From: Solwaraspora sp. WMMA2065
Lineage (GTDB): Bacteria; Actinomycetota; Actinomycetes; Mycobacteriales; Micromonosporaceae
Reading direction: 5' to 3'
NCBI RefSeq assembly: GCF_030345075.1
Contig: NZ_CP128361.1
Coordinates: 2,480,001 to 2,544,000 of the forward strand
DNA: 64,000 nucleotides
Each line of letters opens with the position of its first letter. Within the stretch, counting starts at the first letter, position 1. The notes beneath the pieces were generated by a model, which was not told where the DNA came from, searched no databases, and worked only from the letters and a program-made list of their open reading frames with translations. The position numbers and the translations under genes are program-made. This document shows, piece by piece, positions 1-7,573 of the stretch.

Positions 1-72
1 ACCGGCCACCACACCGCCGACTACCAGCAGACCGGCGACGGACATTGCGGATCGGTGAAGAACGGTGGTCAT
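1..72 (-). CDS. N-terminus of secreted C39-like protein (cut by window edge)
   Basis: Only the first 24 codons are inside the window. They encode a short basic start followed by a hydrophobic stretch, which is a signal peptide. The ATG at 72 has GGAG about 9 bases upstream. The reading (MTTVLHRSAMSVAGLLVVGG and on) aligns well with the N-terminus of the C39-like protein at 25432-26052, which reads MNTIFRKSALSVAGLLTAGG. The two genes also share the untranslated string CGGAACGGAGAT just before the start. I therefore infer a paralogue of that protein. The catalytic part is outside the window, so the enzyme class rests on the paralogy alone. Confidence 0.6.
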   Translation of the reverse strand, partial: MTTVLHRSAMSVAGLLVVGGVVAG

Positions 73-324
73 CTGCGGATCTCCGTTCCGGGAGGGTGCG
101 GAAGATCCGGGCACTGATCGTCTGGCAACGGCCCGGACCCCGCGAACGGGACAATCGGTCAGTCGGTGCCCAGCGCGGCGGTCAGGGCTGATACCACGCC
201 CATTCCCGACCGCGCCCAACGCCCCGCGTGCGGAAATCACAACAACGCGTACGCCACGGGACGCACCGGGTAACAACCGCAGCGGGGCGGCCGACATTCC
301 GCCGTCCCGCCAATCAACCGGAGA

Positions 325-930
325 TCAACCGCCGATCGCCGGTCGCTCGGCAACATCGTTGAAGATCTGGTCCTCGAACGCGAGCAGCGTCGAGCCGACA
401 GCCTTGATGAATGCGAAGTTCAGCCCTCCGCCGACCACCGCTCCGACGATCGGCACCGCCTTGCCCAGAGTGCGCGCCGTGAGCCGTTTGAGCAGTTCCT
501 GCGCGACCCGCAGGGCGAGGAACTCGACGCCCTTGATGCCCAGTTCCACCCCGATCGAGAGTCCGACGATCTTCATGAACTCGGGGAAGCTGACCGCGTA
601 CCGCCCGGTCCGGTGGTAGATCACCGCGAGGGTGACCCGGAACTGCTGGGCGATGGTGTTGGCGAGGTCGGCGGGGATGCCCAGGGCCAGCGTCACGCCG
701 CCGCCGAGCCCGGCAGCGGCCCCGGTGCCGGCGGCCAGACCGGCGCAGTAGTTGATGTAGCCGTTGATTCCCATCGAGTCGACTTTCTCCTTGATCTTGA
801 ACCCGTCGAGATTCTTGTGAACAAACTGGAAGGACTTCGCCAACGCACCGGCAGAGTTTGTGTTCACCGTGACCACCTGACCCGCAAATCTTGTCGTCAG
901 ACCATCGGATGCCGACTGATCGATCGGCAC
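325..930 (-). CDS. EcsC-like protein
   Basis: About 201 residues. The middle has a glycine/alanine-rich zipper-like run (YCAGLAAGTGAAAGLGGGV) followed by a Pro-Ala-Asp-Leu motif and a helix that ends at an R-V-T-L-A-V-I-Y stretch. This is the usual layout of the EcsC family (PF12787), proteins of unclear biochemical function found near the membrane in many actinomycetes. A second hydrophobic glycine-rich stretch (VPIVGAVVGGGLNFAFI) lies near residues 160-180. The frame stays open well upstream, but the similarity begins only after codon 930, a GTG, so I place the start there; no strong ribosome site supports it. It stands alone, 92 bases downstream of the sigma-factor group on the same strand. 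The family call is from memory of its pattern, and the exact role is unknown. Confidence 0.5.
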   Translation of the reverse strand: MPIDQSASDGLTTRFAGQVVTVNTNSAGALAKSFQFVHKNLDGFKIKEKVDSMGINGYINYCAGLAAGTGAAAGLGGGVTLALGIPADLANTIAQQFRVTLAVIYHRTGRYAVSFPEFMKIVGLSIGVELGIKGVEFLALRVAQELLKRLTARTLGKAVPIVGAVVGGGLNFAFIKAVGSTLLAFEDQIFNDVAERPAIGG

Positions 931-1022
931 CTCGACGGTATTCGACGACGAAGCCCAGCGGCGAGAGCAGTACGTACAAGCGCGACAGTCAGCCGTACCG
1001 TCAAACCGCCGGGCCGGGCGGC

Positions 1023-1823
1023 TCACCCCGGCGAAGGACCATTGTCGACTAGCCGGAAGTATGTCGCGAGCGTCGCGTCGCCCAGCTCTTCGAGGATCAG
1101 CCCCCGGGTGGCGGAATGCTGCAGGTACGCCGAGGCGCTGCTGATCGCGTACGACGGTTCCCCACCGTCCCGTTCCACGGCGCTGATCGAGAAGTGCTGC
1201 CTTGGCTCGGATGCCACGCAGTCCGCCGCGACGACGGTCAGCGGGTCCGCCCCCGACGACCTGACCTGCCAGCACGCGTCGGAGCCGTCCGGGTTCGGTT
1301 CGGCGGCGCGGATCCGGAAGGTGTCCGCCCCGGCCGGTTCAATGACGAACAGCCGCCGGCCCTCGGTCCCGTCGACCTCGCCCAGCGGGCCGTCGTCGAG
1401 CAGCGACACCGCCGACTCGAACGCGTCGGTACGCACGATCGCGACCTGGCGGTCCCCGGACAGCAGCGGATCGTCCCCGACGGAGGCCGGCGCCCCGGTC
1501 GGCGCCCCGGTCGGCGATCCAGTCGACGCACCGGACGGCGCACCGGACGGCGCACCGGACGGCGATCCGGACGGCACGCTCATTGTCGGGCCGGCGGGCC
1601 CGACCGGCAGCTGCGGTGCGGCGGTCACCAACTGGATCGCAGCGACGCCCGCGCCGACGGCTCCGACCAGCGTCACCGCCAGCGCGGCGGTGGTGGCACG
1701 TCGGCGTCGGCGCAGCGTCTCGCCGCGCCGCCGGATGTCCGCCGCCGGGGCGAGCCGGCCGGTCTGCCCGGCCCGCCGGGCCACGTCGCGCAGCGTCTCG
1801 TCGAATCGGTCGTCAGACGGCAC
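1023..1823 (-). CDS. Membrane-anchored protein with AbfB-like C-terminal domain, partner of a SigE-family sigma factor
   Basis: 266 residues. The N-terminal 40 residues are cytoplasmic and charged (DDRFDETLRDVARRAG), ending in a run of arginines. One membrane segment follows at about 43-65, then a low-complexity Pro/Ser/Gly/Ala linker with repeated SGAPSGAP units, then an outside domain at about 115-266. That domain has conserved pieces (Q-V-A-I-V-R-T-D-A-F-E-S, R-R-L-F-V-I-E-P-A, C-W-Q-V-R, and a terminal FRLVDNGPSPG). Alternating short strands of this kind suggest an AbfB-type beta-trefoil sugar-binding domain. The gene overlaps the sigma-factor gene by 11 bases, so it is probably its membrane regulator or sensor. 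The linker repeats are visible in the DNA at 1495-1575. Confidence 0.6.
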   Translation of the reverse strand: MPSDDRFDETLRDVARRAGQTGRLAPAADIRRRGETLRRRRRATTAALAVTLVGAVGAGVAAIQLVTAAPQLPVGPAGPTMSVPSGSPSGAPSGAPSGASTGSPTGAPTGAPASVGDDPLLSGDRQVAIVRTDAFESAVSLLDDGPLGEVDGTEGRRLFVIEPAGADTFRIRAAEPNPDGSDACWQVRSSGADPLTVVAADCVASEPRQHFSISAVERDGGEPSYAISSASAYLQHSATRGLILEELGDATLATYFRLVDNGPSPG

Positions 1824-2316
1824 GGCTCCGCCCTTCGTCGCCGCTGGTGGTCAGGTGTACGGCCAGCGCCTTGCGGCCCCGGGCCAGCCAGGTCTTGATC
1901 GTGTTCGGGCTGGTGCCGGTCTCCGCGGCGATCTCGGCGACGCTCAGGCCGACCAGGTGGTGCAGCACGACGGCCCGGCGCTGGTCGACACCGAGCCGGC
2001 GCAACGCGGCGACGATCGCGACGTGGTCGGCCGACACCTCGTCGGCCTGGTGGCCGTTGGCGTCGCGGCGGTGGGCGCGCAGTCGGTTCACCGCCTTACG
2101 CCAGGAGCTCACCGCGATCCGGTACGCGACCGTGCGTACCCAGGCTTCGGGGCTGTCACAGTCGCGCACGGACCGCCACCGGTCCCACGCGCGGGCGTAC
2201 GCCTCCGCGACCGCGTCCTCGGCGTCGGCCCGGTTGCCGAGCACCACGGACAGGTGTCCGAGCACCCGTTGGGCCGACGCGGCGTAGAAGGCGTCGAACT
2301 CGTCGGCGTCACGCAT
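1813..2316 (-). CDS. SigE-family ECF RNA polymerase sigma factor
   Basis: About 167 residues from the ATG at 2316, with GGTGGAG upstream. A GTG at 2337 would add seven residues. Region 2 is at about 3-70, with the ADAEDAVAEAYARAWDRW core typical of sigma-70 region 2 helices. Region 4 is at about 100-150 and includes the helix-turn-helix (GLSVAEIAAETGTSPNTIKT). Length and lack of region 3 fit an extracytoplasmic-function factor of the SigE actinobacterial family. The downstream gene at 1023 overlaps by 11 bases and encodes a single-pass membrane protein. The upstream gene at 2357 encodes a lipoprotein with the same extracellular domain. Together they look like an envelope-sensing transcription unit. 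Confidence 0.88.
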   Translation of the reverse strand: MRDADEFDAFYAASAQRVLGHLSVVLGNRADAEDAVAEAYARAWDRWRSVRDCDSPEAWVRTVAYRIAVSSWRKAVNRLRAHRRDANGHQADEVSADHVAIVAALRRLGVDQRRAVVLHHLVGLSVAEIAAETGTSPNTIKTWLARGRKALAVHLTTSGDEGRSRAV

Positions 2317-2356
2317 CCGTCGTGCTCCACCCGTCACCTGGTCGTTCCTGCACCGG

Positions 2357-3028
2357 TCACCGGGTCGGCGCCGGCCCGTTGTCGGTGAACCGGAACCCGT
2401 CCGGGGTCGGCGAACCGTCGCCCTGCTCCTCCAGGATCAGCCCGGAGCGGGCCGAGGTGCGCAGGTACGCCGACCTGCTGCTGATCATGAAGGTGTCGTC
2501 GGCGCCGGTGTCGGCCGCGACGATCGCGAACCGCTGCCGGGGGTCCCCGGCGTCGCAGGCCGCACCCTCGACCGACAGCGATCCCCCGTCTCCCGGGTTG
2601 CGCACCCGCCAGCAGACCGGGTCACCGGCACCGGGACCGCCGCCGGTCGCCTGGTACGACTCGATCAGGAACAGCCGCCCCTGCAACGGGACCACGACGA
2701 ACAACTGGCGGCCCTCGTCGCCGTCGACCTCGGCCAACCGTCCGTCGTCGGTGATCGACAGCCCGGACTCGAACGCCTCGGCCCGCACGATGCTGACCTG
2801 CCGGGTGCCGGACAGCACCTGCGGCAGGCCGCCCGTGGGTGCCGTCGGCTCCGGCGGCGGTGCCAGGCTGGCGGTCGGGGTCCCGGTCACCGTCGTCGGG
2901 TCCGGGTCGGACGTCGGCGTCGCGTCACCGGCCGGTGCGTTCGTGCCGCACGCCGCCACCGCGCCGGCCAGCACGGCGATTCCCAGACCTGTGATCCATC
3001 GGCTCGTCACCACGGTTCTCACCCTCAT
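2357..3028 (-). CDS. Lipoprotein with AbfB-like domain, paralogue of the sigma-factor partner
   Basis: 223 residues. A basic N-terminus and hydrophobic stretch end in a lipobox (LAGAVAAC, Cys27), so the mature protein is lipid-anchored outside the membrane. A Thr/Pro-rich linker follows at about 35-70, then a domain clearly related to that of the protein at 1023-1823. Both share a Q-V-(A/S)-I-V-R-(T/A)-(D/E)-A-F-E-S start, an L-(G/A)-E-V-D-G-(T/D)-E-G-R segment, a C-W-(Q/R)-V-R core and an F-(R)-(L/F)-(V/T)-D-N-G-P end. It sits just upstream of the sigma-factor gene on the same strand, with 40 bases between, so co-transcription is likely. The ligand is unknown; the beta-trefoil/arabinan-binding idea is inference. 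Confidence 0.6.
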   Translation of the reverse strand: MRVRTVVTSRWITGLGIAVLAGAVAACGTNAPAGDATPTSDPDPTTVTGTPTASLAPPPEPTAPTGGLPQVLSGTRQVSIVRAEAFESGLSITDDGRLAEVDGDEGRQLFVVVPLQGRLFLIESYQATGGGPGAGDPVCWRVRNPGDGGSLSVEGAACDAGDPRQRFAIVAADTGADDTFMISSRSAYLRTSARSGLILEEQGDGSPTPDGFRFTDNGPAPTR

Positions 3029-3203
3029 CCGCCTGTCGGTGACCCGGCAGCGACGGCTACCCGCCCACCGCCGCCGGGTCCGGTCGATGTTCTCGATTCG
3101 ACCGACATACCCCCAGACGTGTGGCGGCGGCGCCCGGTTTCAGCCATGCACATGGACTTGCGGCGACCTGGCGCACGTGCGCAGCCTTCCCCGCACCGGT
3201 CCG

Positions 3204-4544
3204 TCAGCCGCGCGGAGCTGGCACCTGGCCACCGTCTCCGTCACCTGCCGCGGTGCCGTTCGTCGCAGCCGAATAGGCATTACGACCGCCCTGGTAGGGG
3301 CTTTGTGGCAGTACGGACGACCGTACGCCCGCCGGACCTCCTGCGGCCGCCGGCCTGACCGGGGCAGGGCGAGCGGGCCGGGGCAGGCGGGCGACGTCGA
3401 GGGCCCGCAATCTCATCGCGGGCTTCTCGACAAGATGCCACGACGGTACAGCGAACAGCATCGTGCCGATTACCGACAACAGGATGTACGATGACATGCC
3501 GTACTCGGCCACGCCGACCAGTGCCAGAACTTGCTGCACCGGGAAAGCATAGATGTAAATTCCGTACGAGTAGTCCCGCCCACGACCGACCCGTCCGAGC
3601 CGTCGCGGAAGCGCAACACCCAGATATGTGAGCAGGTACGCGTAGGCTGGCAGTCCGACAACGACGAATCCGCCCCACAGTAGGCTGATCGCGAGCAGGA
3701 CGGCTGCCAACACAGCCAGCCGGCCGTCCATCGGTATGCGATGCATATAGCAGCGGACGGCGGCGCCCAGCACAAAGAGGAAAGTCAGATACAGTAGCCA
3801 GTCAGAGGCGAACGAGCCGATCAGCGGAAACGGGCCGACCGCCCCGACGGGAGCTGGCCGGAATGCCCATGTCGAAGCAATTGAAATGTCACGAATAATC
3901 AGTGCATAGCCGAATATCAGGATTGCCAGCAATGCCCGCGGGGCCAGGCGCAGGACCGAAGTCACACTGAGGACAGCGACCAGGCCATAGCACAAAAGTT
4001 CGTACCGCAAGCTCCACAGTGATCCATCGAACGCGCTCGGCCCACCCATCATCTGACCGAACGGAGTAGACGACAACAGTCCCGATATCGGGTACTGCTC
4101 CATAGCGGTGAACCAGTTGACCGCCAGGTAGGAAAATGGACCTTGCGGATGACTCCAGAACCCTCGCATCGTACCGTTCTCGTACAGAGCGACCAGCGGC
4201 GCCACCACAAATGCGGTGACCAGTAGACACACCCAGAAGCCGGGAAAAATCCGAAGCACCCGATGCCAAGAATACCGCAAGACCGAGTGCTTGAGCGCAC
4301 TTCCCGTGATCAAGAATCCGGAAACCACGAAGAATCCCTGGACCGACAGCGAACCGAGCTCGCTCTGCCCAGCCGATATCCCGTAGCCAAGGCTCGCCGC
4401 GCCGTAGCCCAGCGGCCAGGCATGCGCCACGAGGACACCAAGGGCCAGGGCCAGGCGGATCAGCCCGAACGAATTGCTGTCCGGCACGTACCGGTCGGCA
4501 AGGCTCGGCAGACCGCGACACATCGCCGCATGCGCACTCAACAC
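3204..4544 (-). CDS. Acyltransferase 3 family membrane protein (OafA/YrhL-like)
   Basis: About 446 residues from a GTG at 4544 that follows GAGGAG with four bases between. Codons upstream stay open to 4661 but do not resemble the family. The first membrane helix carries the family His (LGVLVAHAWPLGYG), followed by the Q-G-F-F-V-V-S-G-F-L-I-T-G segment and the basic W-H-R-V-L-R-I-F-P motif. About ten membrane helices follow, as in acyltransferase 3 (PF01757) proteins that acetylate cell-surface sugars or lipids. The DNA is visibly richer in A and T than its neighbours, especially at 3400-4300, which hints at transfer. No other polysaccharide gene lies beside it, so the acceptor is unknown. Confidence 0.85.
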   Translation of the reverse strand: MLSAHAAMCRGLPSLADRYVPDSNSFGLIRLALALGVLVAHAWPLGYGAASLGYGISAGQSELGSLSVQGFFVVSGFLITGSALKHSVLRYSWHRVLRIFPGFWVCLLVTAFVVAPLVALYENGTMRGFWSHPQGPFSYLAVNWFTAMEQYPISGLLSSTPFGQMMGGPSAFDGSLWSLRYELLCYGLVAVLSVTSVLRLAPRALLAILIFGYALIIRDISIASTWAFRPAPVGAVGPFPLIGSFASDWLLYLTFLFVLGAAVRCYMHRIPMDGRLAVLAAVLLAISLLWGGFVVVGLPAYAYLLTYLGVALPRRLGRVGRGRDYSYGIYIYAFPVQQVLALVGVAEYGMSSYILLSVIGTMLFAVPSWHLVEKPAMRLRALDVARLPRPARPAPVRPAAAGGPAGVRSSVLPQSPYQGGRNAYSAATNGTAAGDGDGGQVPAPRG

Positions 4545-4744
4545 GGATCTCCTCAGGCCGGACCGCCTCATTGATGAAGGCCGAGGTCTCCCGCTGGTCA
4601 CGACGACCCCGACACGGGGACAATCAGGTCGTCCCCGCACCGAAAGAACCTTAATGCCCACAGACTGACGAGTGGACTCGATTCCAAGAACGACATGCCT
4701 TTCTTCGACGAAGCAGGTTGACTAACATGAAAGGCCGTCCGATA

Positions 4745-5422
4745 TCAGCCGTGCCGGGAAACTTCCCGGCAGGCGCGGTCGGCCAGGCGGGTCGTCTCCG
4801 GCAGCCGGTAGTGCGGCGTCAGGCGCAGGGTGATCTCGGTCGCCTGGGCGATGTCGATGAGATGCCCGGCCGACACGTACACCGGTCTGACGCCGGTGCG
4901 GGTGCGCAGCACCCGGCCGACCACCTCACCGTTGTCGACCAGGTCGGCCCAGCCGCCGCGCTCGGGTGGCACCTCGCCGTGGGTGCTGACGAACGCCGTC
5001 TTGGCCACGCCGAACGCCGGGATGCCGGTGACCACGCTCAGGTGGCTGGCCAGGCCGCAGCGGCGCGGATGCGCTACGCCGTACCCGTCGCAGACCAGCA
5101 GGTCCGGGCGGACGGTGAGCCGCTCGAGGACGGTGAGCAGGACCGGAACTTCGCGGAACGCGAGCAGGCCGGGAACGTACGGGAAGTCGCAGACGCCGGT
5201 CGCGGTCGCGCTGGCCACGACGGGCAGGTTGTCCGCCAGGTCGAGCACGACGACGGCACCGGCGAGTCGGCCCGCCGACGACGAGTCCGATTCGTACGCG
5301 ACGTCGACACCGGCGACGAACCTCGGCGGTACGGGCATCGGCTGGTCGACCCGGACCCGGCGGGCCAGCTCGCGCTGGATCTCGACGGCCTCCCGCTCGG
5401 TACGCGGCATCGCCGCCGTCAC
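4745..5422 (-). CDS. nfi: Endonuclease V (deoxyinosine 3' endonuclease)
   Basis: 225 residues from a GTG at 5422. It cuts DNA one base 3' of deoxyinosine as part of repair of deaminated adenine. The conserved pieces are all present: the first acidic residue in G-V-D-V-A-Y (D40), the P-Y-V-P-G-L-L-A-F-R-E motif (E91) and the catalytic D112 in V-C-D-G-Y-G, followed by HPRRCGLASHL. The start overlaps the stop of the upstream acetyltransferase gene in a GTGA, so the two are translationally coupled. An ATG five codons later is possible but lacks a well-placed ribosome site. The gene's last codons form a small hairpin at 4752-4771. Confidence 0.93.
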   Translation of the reverse strand: MTAAMPRTEREAVEIQRELARRVRVDQPMPVPPRFVAGVDVAYESDSSSAGRLAGAVVVLDLADNLPVVASATATGVCDFPYVPGLLAFREVPVLLTVLERLTVRPDLLVCDGYGVAHPRRCGLASHLSVVTGIPAFGVAKTAFVSTHGEVPPERGGWADLVDNGEVVGRVLRTRTGVRPVYVSAGHLIDIAQATEITLRLTPHYRLPETTRLADRACREVSRHG

Positions 5423-6012
5423 CGCTTCCCCGTCCCGTGCGTGGCCGGCGGAACCGGCAACGGATACGTCGGCGGGTGCGGCTGTCCACCCAGGTCGATC
5501 CAGTAGCGGCGGGTACGGCCGAGCTCGGTGTCCCGTACGTCCTCCAGCACCCCGCCGTGGCGTTCGATGACCCGCGCCGACGCGGCGTTGCCGTCGCCGC
5601 AGGTAATCAGGACCCGGTCCAGGCCACGGGCGGCGGCCAACGGCAGCATCGCGCCGAGGGCCCAGGTCGCGATGCCACGGCCACGCGCCGACGGCCGTAC
5701 GCCGTAGCCGATGTGTCCGCCGGCGCGGCGCAGGAAGTCGTTGAGCCGGTGCCGCAGCGAGATCGCCCCGAGGTAGGCGTCCTGCTCGACGATCCACCGG
5801 TGGGTGGTGTGCACCCACCCTTCGTCGGCGGGCAGCGACTCGTCGCCCTGTCGGCACAGCCGGTCGACCCAGGCGGCGAACCCGGCGGCGGTGTCGACGT
5901 CGTCGGACGGCCGCAGCCCACTGCCGTCCTGATGGGTGCCGCGCCCCCACTCGTCGCGGGCGTCGAGCCATGACGCGTACAGCTCGATGGTGGGTGCGAT
6001 CAGCTCAGGCAT
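5419..6012 (-). CDS. GNAT family N-acetyltransferase
   Basis: 197 residues from the ATG at 6012. The acetyl-CoA binding loop is VRPSARGRGIATWALG (about 105-120). It is followed by a C-G-D-G-N-A-A-S-A-R-V-I-E-R-H-G-G segment, which is motif B of the RimI/RimJ-like branch. Substrate is unknown. It is the first gene of a two-gene operon with endonuclease V, sharing a GTGA overlap. The N-terminal part contains an acidic/Trp-rich patch (WGRGTHQDG) that is not part of the core fold. Confidence 0.85.
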   Translation of the reverse strand: MPELIAPTIELYASWLDARDEWGRGTHQDGSGLRPSDDVDTAAGFAAWVDRLCRQGDESLPADEGWVHTTHRWIVEQDAYLGAISLRHRLNDFLRRAGGHIGYGVRPSARGRGIATWALGAMLPLAAARGLDRVLITCGDGNAASARVIERHGGVLEDVRDTELGRTRRYWIDLGGQPHPPTYPLPVPPATHGTGKR

Positions 6013-6092
6013 GGCAATCCGTATCCGTCGGCTCGCCCACCGCCTCTCCCCTGCCCTGTGGTTTTGCCACCCGACCAGCTTGACCGCAGGGC

Positions 6093-6224
6093 TCAGACGC
6101 TCGGCGGTGGCGGGGTGGTGGTGAGTTCGCCGCACTTGGGGCACCAGCGGCTCTTGACCCGGAACGAGAACAGCCCGGCCAGGTAGCCGAGCACCGCAGC
6201 GCTGGTCAACGCGCAGACATCCAT
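6093..6224 (-). CDS. Small membrane-associated CxxC protein
   Basis: 43 residues. The ATG at 6224 has AGAAGGA seven bases upstream, a strong ribosome site, which is the main reason to accept so short a gene. The first half is a hydrophobic helix (LTSAAVLGYLAGLFSF), then a basic turn, then W-C-P-K-C-G, half of a zinc-knuckle or redox CxxC motif, and a Thr/Pro tail. I do not recognise a named family. It looks like a small membrane-anchored protein exposing a CxxC pair to the cytoplasm. The IS110 element begins about 170 bases upstream. Confidence 0.6.
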   Translation of the reverse strand: MDVCALTSAAVLGYLAGLFSFRVKSRWCPKCGELTTTPPPPSV

Positions 6225-6285
6225 GACATGTTCCTTCTCTCCAGGGCGGGCAAGACATGACTCCGGTCGGCGGCGACGGCTCAGG

Positions 6286-6384
6286 TCACCGGGCCGGGGG
6301 CGGCGTCGGGCCGGCAGCCCGTCGCCGACGGTCGATCCAGGAGGCACGCAGCGACAGCCAGCTCGACGGGCCTCGGGCGTACAC
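6286..6384 (-). CDS. Possible 32-residue ORF between IS110 and the CxxC gene
   Basis: A GTG at 6384 is preceded by TAGGAG with eight bases between, and opens a 32-codon frame (VYARGPSSWLSLRASWIDRR and on) ending at 6286. It lies just inside the flank of the IS110 element, in the same direction as the CxxC gene. It could be a genuine leader peptide or the tail of a gene interrupted by the element. The open frame alone is weak evidence in DNA this rich in G and C. Confidence 0.25.
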   Translation of the reverse strand: MYARGPSSWLSLRASWIDRRRRAAGPTPPPAR

Positions 6385-6391
6385 CTCGGAT

Positions 6392-7569
6392 GCTCCTATA
6401 GATGTCAAGCTGCTAGTTCAAGATCTTTTGAGGTGATGAGCTGGTAAAGCTCGCGCGCGACGTAGCGCTTGAGGCAGCGGATGATCTCTTTCTTGGACAG
6501 GCCTTCCTTGGTGCGCTGCTCGGCGTAGGCGCGGGTGCGCGGATCCCAGCGCAGCCGCACGAGTACGACGCGGTAGAGGGCGGCGTTGGCCTGTCGGTCG
6601 CCGCCGCGGTTGAGTCGGTGGCGGTTGGTCCTGCCGGACGAGGCGGGGATCGGGGCGACACCGCAGAGCATGGCGAACCCGGCCTCGGAGGTGAGCCGGT
6701 CGTGGTTCTCGCCGGCGGTGACGAGCAGCTGACCGGCGACGTCGGGGCCGACGCCGTGGGCGGCGAGCAGGCCAGGGTTGATGGCGGCGACGAGCGGTTC
6801 GAGTAGTTCGTCGAGTTCGGTGATCTCGGCGGACAGTTGCTGGTGGCGGCGGGCGAGCGAGCGCAGGGCGATCGTGGCTGCGGTGGCCGGAGCTGCGGCG
6901 TCGGCCGGGTCGAGCTGCAGGCTGGCGCAGGTGGCGATCAGCTGCTTGACGGCCAGGCCGCGCAGTTGGGCGCGTAGCTGGTCGGGGGCGGTAACGATCA
7001 GTGCCTTGATCTGGCGTTGGGTGTCGGCGCGCTGGTCGACGGCGCTGCGGCGGGCCACCCGCAGGTTGCGCAGGGCTACGACGCGGCCGTCGCGCTGCTC
7101 GGGGGTGCCGGTACGTTCGCCGGCCAGGGCGGCCTTGGCCGCTTGGATGGCGTCGATCGGGTCGGACTTGCCCTGGAAGCGGCGGGTTTTACGGTCAGGG
7201 CGGTCGACCTCGACCAGCTCAACCTGCTCGTCGCGGAGTCTGCGAGCGAGTCCGGCCCCGTAGGCGCCGGTGCCTTCGACCCCGACCCGCGGCAGACGGC
7301 CGAACCCGCGCATCCAGGTCAGCAGGGCGGTGTAGCCGGCCGTCGTGGCCGGGAACTGCTGGGTGCCAAGAACCCGTCCGACCAGGTCGATCACAGCGGC
7401 CGTGTGAGTGTCCTGGTGGGTATCGACTCCACCGACGACCTCGACCGCGGCGTTATCAGGTGTAATAGAGGGCATCGTCGTCCTGTCGTTCGTGACTGGG
7501 GGCAGGGCGGCACGCACCAGCCGGGCAACGCGGACAAGACAGAGATGGGGCCTCTGGCCAGGCTCCTAT
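6392..7569 (-). mobile_element. IS110-family insertion sequence
   Basis: The octamer GCTCCTAT occurs at 6392-6399 and again at 7562-7569, flanking the transposase gene with 5 bases on one side and 86 on the other. IS110 elements lack long terminal inverted repeats and join at short core sequences, so a short direct repeat of this kind is the expected boundary. The right boundary is less certain. If the element extends to the palindrome ending at 7687, the non-coding leader before the transposase would be about 210 bases, closer to the usual size of the region that encodes the guide (bridge) RNA. Confidence 0.6.
6405..7475 (-). CDS. IS110 family transposase (DEDD recombinase)
   Basis: About 356 residues from the ATG at 7475, where the family similarity starts. 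The N-terminal RuvC-like DEDD domain shows G-G-V-D-T-H-Q-D-T-H (first Asp), V-G-V-E-G-T-G-A-Y-G (Glu) and S-D-P-I-D-A-I-Q-A (two Asp). A coiled stretch links it to the C-terminal transposase_20 domain, which carries the A-S-S-G-R-T serine motif and an N-R-G-G-D-R-Q-A-N-A-A-L-Y helix. Length is normal and the frame unbroken, so the enzyme may be active. It sits beside a zinc-ribbon/GPP34 cassette, whose last gene reads into the element's flank. Confidence 0.93.
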   Translation of the reverse strand: MPSITPDNAAVEVVGGVDTHQDTHTAAVIDLVGRVLGTQQFPATTAGYTALLTWMRGFGRLPRVGVEGTGAYGAGLARRLRDEQVELVEVDRPDRKTRRFQGKSDPIDAIQAAKAALAGERTGTPEQRDGRVVALRNLRVARRSAVDQRADTQRQIKALIVTAPDQLRAQLRGLAVKQLIATCASLQLDPADAAAPATAATIALRSLARRHQQLSAEITELDELLEPLVAAINPGLLAAHGVGPDVAGQLLVTAGENHDRLTSEAGFAMLCGVAPIPASSGRTNRHRLNRGGDRQANAALYRVVLVRLRWDPRTRAYAEQRTKEGLSKKEIIRCLKRYVARELYQLITSKDLELAA

Positions 7570-7573
7570 TAGG

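Noticed and set aside
4752-4771. Hairpin TGCCGGGAA/TTCCCGGCA as a terminator of endonuclease V
   Set aside because: It lies inside the coding sequence with a two- to four-base loop and no T run.
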